From NCBI GenBank assembly GCA_029260675.1, contig JAJDCV010000189.1, forward strand, positions 1-10,065: a DNA stretch of 10,065 nt. The letters run 5' to 3'. This stretch comes from Phycisphaeraceae bacterium (lineage in GTDB: Bacteria; Planctomycetota; Phycisphaerae; Phycisphaerales; Phycisphaeraceae). Under the pieces are notes generated by a model that was not told the DNA's origin, searched no databases, and was given only the letters and a program-made list of their open reading frames with translations. This document shows, piece after piece, positions 1 through 6,373 of this stretch (its first letter is position 1; every line of letters starts with the position of its first letter). A program made the position numbers and the translations under genes.

Positions 1-515
1 TCACGTCCCCGGCCGGCCTGTCGGGGCACGATATCGCGTTCACCGACCCCGGGTCGAACTCCGGGTGCAAGGCCCCGATGGTCTTGCTGATGAGCGACTT
101 CGGGCTGGACCCGGATGGGGATTACCACTTCGTCTTCTCGCGCGGCCACGAGCAGTCGATCCTCGGTGTTGCTCAGGGCAGGTACGAGGCGGCCGCGGTC
201 GCCAGTGACATGCTCGCCCGGGCGGTGGCGCGGGGCGATATCGAGGAGGCGAGCGTGCGGAGCATCTACCAGTCCGAGAAATTCCCCGCCGCGGCGATCG
301 GTTACATCTACAACCTCAAGCCGGAGTTGGCGGAGAAGGTCCGTCAGGGGTTGCTGGGCTTTAAGGTTCAGGACGACTCGATAACCCAGGAGTTGGCCGA
401 GGGCGTTGTCGGGTTCGCGCCGGTGTCTTACAAGGACGACTGGTCTCTGGTCCGCCGGATCGATTCCAATGTGACACCGAGCGCCAAAACTCAAGTCACG
501 ACGGATGGCGGGTAA
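1..515 (+). CDS. PhnD-like ABC transporter substrate-binding protein (3' part only)
   Basis: The reading frame is open from the left edge (first whole codon at 3) to the stop at 513-515, giving the last 170 residues of a protein whose start lies outside the window. It resembles the PhnD/SsuA/TauA-like family that captures phosphonate, phosphite or phosphate in the periplasm and delivers it to an ABC permease. Visible family features are the ligand-loop motif FTDPGSNSG near the left edge, followed by HFVFSRGHEQSILGVAQG, which matches the family pattern of a GxH..ai.aV..G helix, then AAAVASDML. The ATG at 78 is internal, because the conserved ligand loop lies before it. The ligand cannot be told from this fragment; the usual partner genes phnC and phnE would lie to the left. 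Family assignment is fairly sure, specificity is not. Confidence 0.8.
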   Translation, partial: TSPAGLSGHDIAFTDPGSNSGCKAPMVLLMSDFGLDPDGDYHFVFSRGHEQSILGVAQGRYEAAAVASDMLARAVARGDIEEASVRSIYQSEKFPAAAIGYIYNLKPELAEKVRQGLLGFKVQDDSITQELAEGVVGFAPVSYKDDWSLVRRIDSNVTPSAKTQVTTDGG

Positions 516-540
516 TCGGTAGCCTCAATCAATCCACCAC

Positions 541-572
541 ACAACGCTTCGGCCGACCGGGGCGTTGTTTTT
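541..572 (+). terminator. Intrinsic terminator after the PhnD-like gene
   Basis: A perfect 7-bp stem (ACAACGC 541-547 with GCGTTGT 562-568) extends inward by UUCGG/CCGGG pairing, including two U-G wobbles, to a CCGA loop. Five T residues follow at 568-572. It starts 25 bases after the stop codon, so it plausibly ends the transporter transcript. Confidence 0.75.
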
Positions 573-623
573 ACGGATACCCGAAGACCTGACGCTGTCG
601 CCGATCCTCATACCGATGTTATT

Positions 624-640
624 TTGATCTCATAGATCAA
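624..640. promoter_or_regulatory. Candidate operator-like dyad TTGATCT-N3-AGATCAA
   Basis: A perfect 7-bp inverted repeat with a 3-base spacer, followed by another TTGATCT half-site 38 bases downstream (662-668). The symmetry and the repeated half-site resemble binding sites of dimeric regulators. No neighbouring gene start is available for it to control on either strand, so the role is unknown. Confidence 0.3.
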
Positions 641-825
641 GACCTATATTTAAGTTTAATATTGATCTTATACGGCTTTGATTGGGTCCTGGGTGCGATA
701 GATCGCCCTCAGGCCTCTGGTTATTCTGGGGGATTCGTCGTAATTACCGCTTTTCAAAGCTACGGCTTCAACCATAGAGCGTAATTAGAGATGAGACGGC
801 GTGGCCGCGGCGGTTAGACATCGCC

Positions 826-846
826 CGTTACGGTTAACCGATAACG
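826..846 (-). terminator. Possible hairpin at the 3' end of gcvP
   Basis: CGTTA (826-830) and TAACG (842-846) enclose the palindrome CGGTTAACCG. Read on the minus strand this folds into an 8-bp stem with one bulged base and a UUAA loop, 7 bases after the gcvP stop. No U-tract follows, so it could protect a 3' end or act with Rho rather than be a classical terminator. Confidence 0.3.
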
Positions 847-852
847 TTCGAA

Positions 853-3738
853 TCAGTGCTCCGCGGTGTCGCTGACTGACGGGCAGGTGCATAGGAGGTT
901 GCGGTCGCCGTAGGGATTATCGACGCGTCCGACCGGGGGCCAGTACTTGTGTTCGCGCAGGTGCGGCGCGGGGTAGGCGGCGAGGCTGCGCGGGTAGGTA
1001 TGAGGCCAATGGTCGTCGCTGACCGCGGTGGCGGTGTGCGGGGCGTGCTTCAGGGGATTGTCGTCCTTGTCGAGTTCGCCGGATTCGATCTGCCTGATCT
1101 CGTTACGGATCGTGATCAGGGCGTCGCAGAAACGGTCGAGCTCGGCCTTGGATTCGCTTTCCGTGGGCTCGATCATGAGGGTGCCAGCGACGGGCCAGCT
1201 CATCGTCGGGCTGTGGAACCCAAAGTCCATCAGCCGTTTGGCGATGTCTTCGACGCGGACGCCGGCTGATTTCTCGAAAGGCCGGCAGTCGATGATGAAC
1301 TCGTGGGCGACCCGGCCTTTCTCGCCGGTGTAAAGCACGTCGAAGTGCTCGCGCAGGCGTTGTGCCATGTAGTTGGCGTTGAGGATGGCGGTTTGTGTGG
1401 CGTGTGTCAGGCCGTCGGCACCCATCATGGCGATGTACATCCAGGAGATGGGCAGGATCATCGGGCTGCCGTAGGGCGCGGCGCTGACGGGGGAATCACC
1501 GCCCAACGGGTTACCTGGGAGGAACGGCGCGAGTGAGTTGTTGCAGGCGATCGGGCCCATGCCGGGTCCGCCCCCGCCGTGGGGGATGCAGAATGTTTTG
1601 TGGAGGTTGAGGTGGCAGACGTCTGCGCCGATGTCGCCGGGGCGGCAGAGCCCGACCTGCGCGTTCATGTTTGCGCCGTCCATGTAGACCTTGCCGCCGT
1701 GGTCGTGGATGATCTGGCAGACCTCTATGATCGTGGTCTCGAATACGCCGTGGGTCGAGGGGTAGGTCACCATGAGGGCCGCGAGTTGGTCTTTGTGTTT
1801 GTCGGCCTTGGTGCGCAGGTCGTCGGTGTCGATGTCGCCGTTGTCTTTACAGGCGACCGGTACGACGCGCATGCCGGCGATGACTGCGGAGGCGGGGTTG
1901 GTGCCGTGGGCGCTGACGGGGATCAGGCAGACGTCGCGTTGCGTGTCGTTTCGGGATTGGTGGTAGCGTTTGATCGCCAGGAGGCCGGCGAATTCGCCTT
2001 GTGATCCGGCGTTGGGTTGCAGTGACACGGCGGCGAAGCCGGTGATTTCGGCGAGCCAGTTTTCAAGGTCGGCGAAGAGTTGTTGGTAGCCGGTCGTCTG
2101 GTCGGCTGGTGCGTAGGGGTGAATGTTAGCGAACTTCGGCCATGAGATCGGGAGCATCTCGGAGGCGGCGTTGAGTTTCATCGTGCACGAGCCCAGGGGG
2201 ATCATGCTGTTGGCGAGGGTGATGTCTTTGCTGGCCAGCCGGGTGGTGTAGCGCAGGAACTCGTGTTCGCTGTGGTACTGGTTGAAGACGGGGTGGGTGA
2301 GAATCGGGCTGGTCCGCGATAGCAAGTTGGGGGAAGTGGTTTTAGCGGGTAATTGGATCGGAGCCTTGTCCCCGAAGACCGCGAACACTTGTTTGATAAC
2401 TTCGTCATCCGTCGTTTCATCAACCGTGATGGAGATAAACCGGTCGCCGAGTTTTCGTAGGTTGATACCCCGCCGGGCCGCTTCGTCGAGGATCTTGTCA
2501 GCGTCTTTGACTTTTACGACCACGGTGTCGAACCGGGGGGCATCCGACACTTTCTGGCCGAGCTTACGAAGGCCCCGATCGAGCACGTCCGCCTTGCGCT
2601 CCACTTCTAGTGCGATCCGCTTCAGACCTTCCGGCCCGTGGTACACCGCATACATCCCCGCGATCACGGCGAGCAGGACCTGGGCCGTGCAGATGTTGCT
2701 TGTTGCACGGTCGCGCTTGATGTGCTGCTCGCGGGTCTGGATGGCCAGGCGGTAGGCGGGGTGGCCGTGGGCATCTTTGGAGACGCCGACGATCCGGCCG
2801 GGCATCTTGCGGGCGTGTTTCTCATGGGTTGCCATGTACGCGGCGTGGGGTCCGCCGAAGCCCATCGGCACGCCGAAACGTTGCGTGCTGCCGATCGCGA
2901 TGTCGGCCCCCCATTCGCCCGGCGGTTGGTATAGCACCAATGACAACAGATCGCATGCCGCGACCACCAACGCTCCGGCCTGATGCACCTTATCGGTATA
3001 GAGCGTGTAGTCTTCGACGCACCCTTCGGTAGTGGGGAATTGCAGCATTACGCCCGACGCATCTTTAAGAGACTCATCAAGTTTCTTGGTATCAAGGAGA
3101 TCTTCGACTATGAACAGTTTGACCGCGATCCCCATCGTTTCGGCCCGCGTCTTCACGACCGCGATCGTCTGGGGGTGGCAATCCTCCGCAATATAAAACA
3201 CCGGTTTCTTCTGCCGCCCGATCGCGTGGCACATGGCCATGGCTTCGGCGGCGGCGGTCGCCTCGTCCAAGAGAGACGCGTTGGCCAGGGGCAGCGCGGT
3301 CAGGTCCGACACCATGGTCTGGAAGTTCAGGAGCGCTTCGAGTCGGCCCTGGCTGATCTCGGCCTGGTACGGGGTGTAGGCGGTGTACCAGAGTGGGTTT
3401 TCGAGGATGTTGCGTTGGATCGGTGCGGGGGTGATCGTGCCGTGATACCCCATCCCGATCATGGAGCGGTAGACCGCGTTCTTGTCCGCGATCGTCTTGA
3501 GGCGTTGAAGTGCTTCGTGTTCGTTTTGCGAGGTATCAAGTTTTATGGGTTGCTTGAGCCGTATGTCGGCGGGAACGGTCGCGTCGATCAGTTCGTCGAC
3601 CGAGGCGCAGCCGATCAGGCCGAGCATCTGTTGCGCGTCGCTGTCGGTCGGCCCGACATGGCGGTGGGCGAACAGTTCGGTCGGCATTTGATCGGTTTGG
3701 GCCGGCTTGTGCCTCGTGGGCGTCATGGTGGGGCTCAT
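853..3738 (-). CDS. gcvP: Glycine dehydrogenase (decarboxylating), P-protein of the glycine cleavage system
   Basis: The 961-residue protein matches the single-chain bacterial P-protein (about 957 residues in E. coli) from end to end, rather than the split gcvPA/gcvPB form. This PLP enzyme decarboxylates glycine and passes the aminomethyl group to the lipoyl arm of GcvH in the cytoplasm. Visible landmarks are the N-terminal HRHVGP motif (about 25-30), MIGMGYHGT (93-101), the glycine-rich GSTQRFGVPMGFGGPH (283-298), IPLGSCTMKLN (513-523), and NLHKTFCIPHGGGGPGMGP, in which Lys714 is the expected Schiff-base lysine. The chosen ATG at 3738 gives a 24-residue leader before the conserved start; ATGs at codons 5 and 18 are alternatives, and no clear Shine-Dalgarno site separates them. 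gcvT, gcvH and lpd are absent from the window, so the gene stands alone here, divergent from polX. No glycine riboswitch was recognised upstream. Confidence 0.97.
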   Translation of the reverse strand: MSPTMTPTRHKPAQTDQMPTELFAHRHVGPTDSDAQQMLGLIGCASVDELIDATVPADIRLKQPIKLDTSQNEHEALQRLKTIADKNAVYRSMIGMGYHGTITPAPIQRNILENPLWYTAYTPYQAEISQGRLEALLNFQTMVSDLTALPLANASLLDEATAAAEAMAMCHAIGRQKKPVFYIAEDCHPQTIAVVKTRAETMGIAVKLFIVEDLLDTKKLDESLKDASGVMLQFPTTEGCVEDYTLYTDKVHQAGALVVAACDLLSLVLYQPPGEWGADIAIGSTQRFGVPMGFGGPHAAYMATHEKHARKMPGRIVGVSKDAHGHPAYRLAIQTREQHIKRDRATSNICTAQVLLAVIAGMYAVYHGPEGLKRIALEVERKADVLDRGLRKLGQKVSDAPRFDTVVVKVKDADKILDEAARRGINLRKLGDRFISITVDETTDDEVIKQVFAVFGDKAPIQLPAKTTSPNLLSRTSPILTHPVFNQYHSEHEFLRYTTRLASKDITLANSMIPLGSCTMKLNAASEMLPISWPKFANIHPYAPADQTTGYQQLFADLENWLAEITGFAAVSLQPNAGSQGEFAGLLAIKRYHQSRNDTQRDVCLIPVSAHGTNPASAVIAGMRVVPVACKDNGDIDTDDLRTKADKHKDQLAALMVTYPSTHGVFETTIIEVCQIIHDHGGKVYMDGANMNAQVGLCRPGDIGADVCHLNLHKTFCIPHGGGGPGMGPIACNNSLAPFLPGNPLGGDSPVSAAPYGSPMILPISWMYIAMMGADGLTHATQTAILNANYMAQRLREHFDVLYTGEKGRVAHEFIIDCRPFEKSAGVRVEDIAKRLMDFGFHSPTMSWPVAGTLMIEPTESESKAELDRFCDALITIRNEIRQIESGELDKDDNPLKHAPHTATAVSDDHWPHTYPRSLAAYPAPHLREHKYWPPVGRVDNPYGDRNLLCTCPSVSDTAEH

Positions 3739-3988
3739 GGAGGGGGCTGCCAGATCGCGGGGTGGTGGTTCGGTTTTCTTCGCCTGCCCGGCAGTCTAGG
3801 CCCGACCCCGCCGGCGGGCAACGGGGGGGATTATGACCTTGGTCTACGGCAACACACAGGCGGCCGAATCCGGGGGGACAGTGTTATGGCCCTACTTTGA
3901 AACCCGGGCGGAACCCCCGGGACAATCGGGGCCAAGAGAGATACGGCCTTCAATAAACATCACGAAACCTCCCCACCCCATAGTTCAT

Positions 3989-4001
3989 ATTTAACTTAAA
4001 T
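3989..4001. promoter_or_regulatory. AT-rich dyad ATTTAA-C-TTAAAT
   Basis: A perfect 6-bp inverted repeat around one base, in the gap between two diverging genes. A near copy (ATTTAA-G-TTTAAT, one mismatch to symmetry) lies at 648-660. It could be an operator, a promoter core or simply AT-rich promoter DNA; the sequence alone does not decide. Confidence 0.3.
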
Positions 4002-4033
4002 TTGGTCTTTTAGGCGGGTGGGGCGTTAATGGT

Positions 4034-4069
4034 GGTCTCGGTGGTCTCGAAGGTCTCGAAGGTCTTGGT
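4034..4069. repeat. Four 9-bp tandem repeats in the polX leader
   Basis: Units read GGTCTCGGT, GGTCTCGAA, GGTCTCGAA, GGTCTTGGT. They lie 41 bases before the chosen polX start, and a frame from the ATG at 4029 reads through them as low-complexity Val/Ser/Lys codons. They are more likely untranslated leader or repeat than part of the PolX protein. Confidence 0.7.
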
Positions 4070-4109
4070 CGGCTTCCCGCGGGGTGTGGGTGGCGGTAAG
4101 CTGATTTGT

Positions 4110-5885
4110 ATGTCACAGGCTAATACAAAATTGTCGCGCATCTTCCAGCAGATGGCGGATGTGCTGGAGGTACTAGGTGCGAATCGGTTTAAGGTGATCG
4201 CGTTCCAGAAGGCGTCGCGGGTGCTTGGCGAGTTGACCGAGGATGTGGCGGGGATGGATGGGAAGACCCTGCGTGCGGTGGATGGGATCGGCAAGGGGAT
4301 GGCTGACCGGATCGAGGCGTTTGTGAAAACCGGGGAGCTGACGGAGGCGGCCGAGCTTTTGGCGGAGGTTCCGTCGGGTGTGATCGACATGCTGGGCGTC
4401 CCGGGGCTTGGTCCCAAGACGGTGTCGCTGTTGTGGCGCGAGGCGGGGCTGAGCGATCTGGATGAACTCACCAAGGCGCTGGACACCGGTGAGCTTGAGG
4501 TGCTCCCCGGTTTCGGCAAGAAGAAGATCGAGAACATCAGGAAGAACCTGGCTTTTGCCAAGGAGGCGGGCAAGCGTGCGCGGATCGGCAAGGCGATGCC
4601 GTTGGCGTTGTGGTTCATCGATCAACTCAAGGGACTCAAGCAGGTCAAGCGGATCGACTTTGCCGGGAGCCTGCGCCGCGGCAAGGAGACGATCGGTGAC
4701 GTGGATCTGCTGGTCGAGGCCAAGGCCGAGGACGCCGGGGCGATCATGGAGGCGTTCGTCGGGCTGGAGCCGGTTGCGGATGTGATCGCGCAAGGCAAGA
4801 CGAAAAGTTCGATACGCACGGGTGAGTCGCCAGGCACTTCCGGGGGCGGGGGCATATTTGGGGGTGGGATGCAGGTTGATCTGCGGGTGGTCCCGGCCGA
4901 GAGCTACGGGGCGGCGTTGATGTACTTCACGGGGAGCAAGGAGCACAACGTCCGTCTGCGCGAGCGCGCGATCTTGATGGGGATGAAACTCAACGAGTGG
5001 GGACTGACTAAACAAAACAGCGACAAGGTTGTGGCAGGCGAATCGGAGGAGGATGTGTTCAAGGCGCTGGGGTTGGCGTGGGTTCCGCCGGAGTTGCGTG
5101 AGGATCGCGGGGAGGTGGCGCTGGCGGAGAAGGACGAATTGCCGACGTTGATCGAGTTGTCTGATATCCGGGCAGAGCTGCACACACACACCACTGCCAG
5201 CGACGGGATGTGGACGATCGAGCAGCTCGCGACCGCCGCAGCGGATCGCGGGTTCCACACGGTCGCGATCACGGACCACTCCAAGGGGCAGGTGCAGGCC
5301 AACGGGCTCAGCGATGAACGGCTTGAAAAGCATATCGCGGCGATTCGCCGGGTGGCGGAGAAACTCAATGGGAAGATCGTTGTGCTTGCCGGCAGCGAGG
5401 TCGACATCCTGGCGGATGGGCGGCTGGATTATCCTGACAGCCTGCTGAAAGAATTGGACGTCGTCGTCGCGTCGCCACACGCGGCGCTGAGCCAGGAGCC
5501 CGCGAAGTGTACGGCCCGTTTCCTCAAGGCGATGGAGAATCCGTACGTCACGATCATGGGCCACCCGACCGGCCGGCTGATCAGACGACGTGAGGGGCTA
5601 AGCCCGGACATGGGCGCGTTATTCAAGGTGGCTGCCGAGCGTGGGATTGCGATGGAGATCAACGCGAACCACTGGCGGCTGGACCTGCGAGACACCCACG
5701 CCCGCGCCGCGATCGCCGCCGGCGTAAAACTCGCGATCAACACCGACGCCCACGGCCCGGCCGACCTGGGCCAGCTCCAGTATGGCGTCCTCACCGCGCG
5801 TCGCGCCGGGGTGACGAAAAACGATGCCGTAAACTGCATGACTAAGGCGGCGTTGGCAAAGTGGCTGAAGTCGACAAGACAATAA
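4110..5885 (+). CDS. polX: Family X DNA polymerase with PHP 3'-5' exonuclease domain
   Basis: The 591-residue protein has the layout of bacterial PolX (about 570 residues in Bacillus), a gap-filling base-excision-repair polymerase fused to a metal-dependent PHP nuclease. In order: a lyase-like helical domain (1-80), helix-hairpin-helix motifs (VDGIGKG at 57-63, VPGLGPK at 97-103, LPGFGKK at 132-138), the palm motif GSLRRGKETIGDVD (186-199) with metal ligands Asp197 and Asp199, and third aspartate Asp257 in VDLRVV. The PHP domain (about 353-591) keeps expected ligands His358, His360, Asp365, His390, Glu430, His457, His485, Asp546 and His548, so both activities look intact. The ATG at 4110 is preferred over 4029, because the earlier stretch is repeat-derived and conserved sequence begins just after MSQANTKLSR. 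A glycine-rich insertion (about 238-253) precedes the third catalytic aspartate. Confidence 0.95.
   Translation: MSQANTKLSRIFQQMADVLEVLGANRFKVIAFQKASRVLGELTEDVAGMDGKTLRAVDGIGKGMADRIEAFVKTGELTEAAELLAEVPSGVIDMLGVPGLGPKTVSLLWREAGLSDLDELTKALDTGELEVLPGFGKKKIENIRKNLAFAKEAGKRARIGKAMPLALWFIDQLKGLKQVKRIDFAGSLRRGKETIGDVDLLVEAKAEDAGAIMEAFVGLEPVADVIAQGKTKSSIRTGESPGTSGGGGIFGGGMQVDLRVVPAESYGAALMYFTGSKEHNVRLRERAILMGMKLNEWGLTKQNSDKVVAGESEEDVFKALGLAWVPPELREDRGEVALAEKDELPTLIELSDIRAELHTHTTASDGMWTIEQLATAAADRGFHTVAITDHSKGQVQANGLSDERLEKHIAAIRRVAEKLNGKIVVLAGSEVDILADGRLDYPDSLLKELDVVVASPHAALSQEPAKCTARFLKAMENPYVTIMGHPTGRLIRRREGLSPDMGALFKVAAERGIAMEINANHWRLDLRDTHARAAIAAGVKLAINTDAHGPADLGQLQYGVLTARRAGVTKNDAVNCMTKAALAKWLKSTRQ
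4842..4868 (+). other. G-quadruplex-like motif inside polX
   Basis: Four guanine runs (5, 5, 5 and 3 bases) are separated by loops of 1, 7 and 1 bases on the coding strand. This fits the usual G3+N1-7 quadruplex pattern. The stretch encodes the extra Gly-rich loop of the PolX palm domain. Confidence 0.6.
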
Positions 5886-5892
5886 GAGATTG

Positions 5893-5920
5893 AACCGCAG
5901 AGGCGCAGAGGGCGCGGAGG
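5893..5920 (+). repeat. Left inverted repeat of the GxxExxY cassette
   Basis: A 28-base GA-rich repeat starts 7 bases after the polX stop. Its first 14 bases (AACCGCAGAGGCGC) are identical to the reverse complement of the right copy at 6332-6359, and most of the remainder matches. Its last five bases, GGAGG (5916-5920), sit 5 bases before the ATG of the enclosed gene, so the repeat also serves as its Shine-Dalgarno site. Confidence 0.85.
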
Positions 5921-5925
5921 ATACG

Positions 5926-6321
5926 ATGATTGAGCCGGATGAAAGGTTGAATCAGCTGACGGAGTCAATTATTGGTGCAGCTATCGAGGCGCATCGTGCG
6001 CTTGGGGCTGGGTTTCTTGAATCGACTTATGAGGAAGCCTTGGCGATAGAGTTTGAGATAAGGGATCTGCCCTTCACGAGGCAACATCCCGTCGAAATGC
6101 ACTATAAAGATCGTGTAATCGGTCAGGGCCGTTTGGATTTTCTTGTTGATGAACGTGTGATTGTCGAGCTAAAGGCAATCGATCAACTCGCACCCATTTA
6201 TACCGCTCAAGTTATTTCATATCTCAAAGCGACAAACTTACAATTAGGATTGTTGGTCAACTTCAATGTTGAAGTTTTACGCGATGGCATCCGACGTGTC
6301 GTGAAGACCGAGCATGCCTGA
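5926..6321 (+). CDS. GxxExxY protein, PD-(D/E)xK nuclease-like
   Basis: The 131-residue protein carries the family signature Gly-Phe-Leu-Glu-Ser-Thr-Tyr at 29-35 after a helix with the EAHRALGAG pattern. It also has a PD-(D/E)xK-like core: Asp71 in GRLDFLV, then Glu81 and Lys83 in VELKA. Members are small stand-alone proteins of unestablished function, common in multiple copies in planctomycetes, cyanobacteria and other environmental bacteria; the nuclease link rests on fold resemblance. The ATG at 5926 is chosen because GGAGG lies 5 bases upstream. A TTG at 5890 would extend the frame through the repeat and yield the artefactual leader NRRGAEGAE. The gene is visibly richer in A/T and in A/T-ending codons than polX and parA, which suggests transfer with its flanking inverted repeats. 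Family call sure, function unknown. Confidence 0.9.
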   Translation: MIEPDERLNQLTESIIGAAIEAHRALGAGFLESTYEEALAIEFEIRDLPFTRQHPVEMHYKDRVIGQGRLDFLVDERVIVELKAIDQLAPIYTAQVISYLKATNLQLGLLVNFNVEVLRDGIRRVVKTEHA

Positions 6322-6331
6322 TCTTTGCATC

Positions 6332-6359
6332 CCTCTGCGTTCTCAGCGCCTCTGCGGTT
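6332..6359 (-). repeat. Right inverted repeat of the GxxExxY cassette
   Basis: The reverse complement of the repeat at 5893-5920: 14 identical bases at the outer end, then mostly matching with a few substitutions. It begins 10 bases after the GxxExxY stop and ends 14 bases before the parA stop on the other strand. The two copies could pair across the gene in DNA or RNA. Confidence 0.85.
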
Positions 6360-6373
6360 AATCCCCGCTGGAT

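Larger units (their letters stand above)
573..852. other. Gene-free region between convergent genes, with AT-rich island
   Basis: No convincing coding sequence or tRNA is visible. The region holds an AT-rich island at about 618-675 in otherwise GC-rich DNA. The island contains a dyad (TTGATCT, 3 bases, AGATCAA; 624-640), a further TTGATCT half-site at 662-668 and an ATTTAA/TTTAAT near-dyad at 648-660. An imperfect 12-bp inverted repeat lies at 688-713, the octamer CGTAATTA occurs at 739-746 and 780-787, and a palindrome sits at 826-846. Such elements would suit a promoter or regulator site, which is odd between two gene 3' ends. Confidence 0.5.
3739..4109. other. Divergent intergenic region between gcvP and polX
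   Basis: The 371 bases separate two gene starts facing apart, so both promoters should lie here. I see a CCCGGG-7-CCCGGG hairpin at 3903-3921, an AT-rich patch at about 3981-4011 with the perfect 13-bp dyad ATTTAA-C-TTAAAT (3989-4001), and a 9-bp tandem repeat at 4034-4069. No confident -35/-10 pair and no additional gene was found. The plus-strand frame open to about 3900 is an antisense shadow of gcvP. Confidence 0.5.

Noticed and set aside
688..713. The imperfect inverted repeat as a terminator or tRNA arm.
   Set aside because: It has mismatches, a 2-base centre and no T-tract, and no cloverleaf can be drawn around it.
2983..3900. A 305-codon plus-strand open frame opposite the start of gcvP.
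   Set aside because: It is antisense to a highly conserved gene, has the Arg/Gly/Val-rich make-up of a shadow frame in GC-rich DNA, and shows no recognisable motif.
3903..3921. CCCGGG-7-CCCGGG hairpin as a terminator.
   Set aside because: It lies upstream of both diverging genes, has only a short T-run on one side, and no gene ends nearby.
3739..3990. A glycine riboswitch upstream of gcvP on the minus strand.
   Set aside because: I read the reverse complement and did not find the tandem aptamer core sequences or their spacing. A covariance-model search would settle it.
4029..4109. The ATG at 4029 as the polX start.
   Set aside because: The added 27 residues translate a 9-bp tandem repeat and have no counterpart in PolX proteins I know; family sequence begins just after the ATG at 4110.
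4173..5564. A 463-codon minus-strand open frame opposite polX.
   Set aside because: polX is unmistakable in the other direction; this frame is Arg/Leu/His-rich, motif-free, and explained by the codon bias of polX.
5890..5925. A TTG start at 5890 for the GxxExxY protein.
   Set aside because: The extra residues merely translate the inverted repeat, and the ATG at 5926 has a well-spaced GGAGG.
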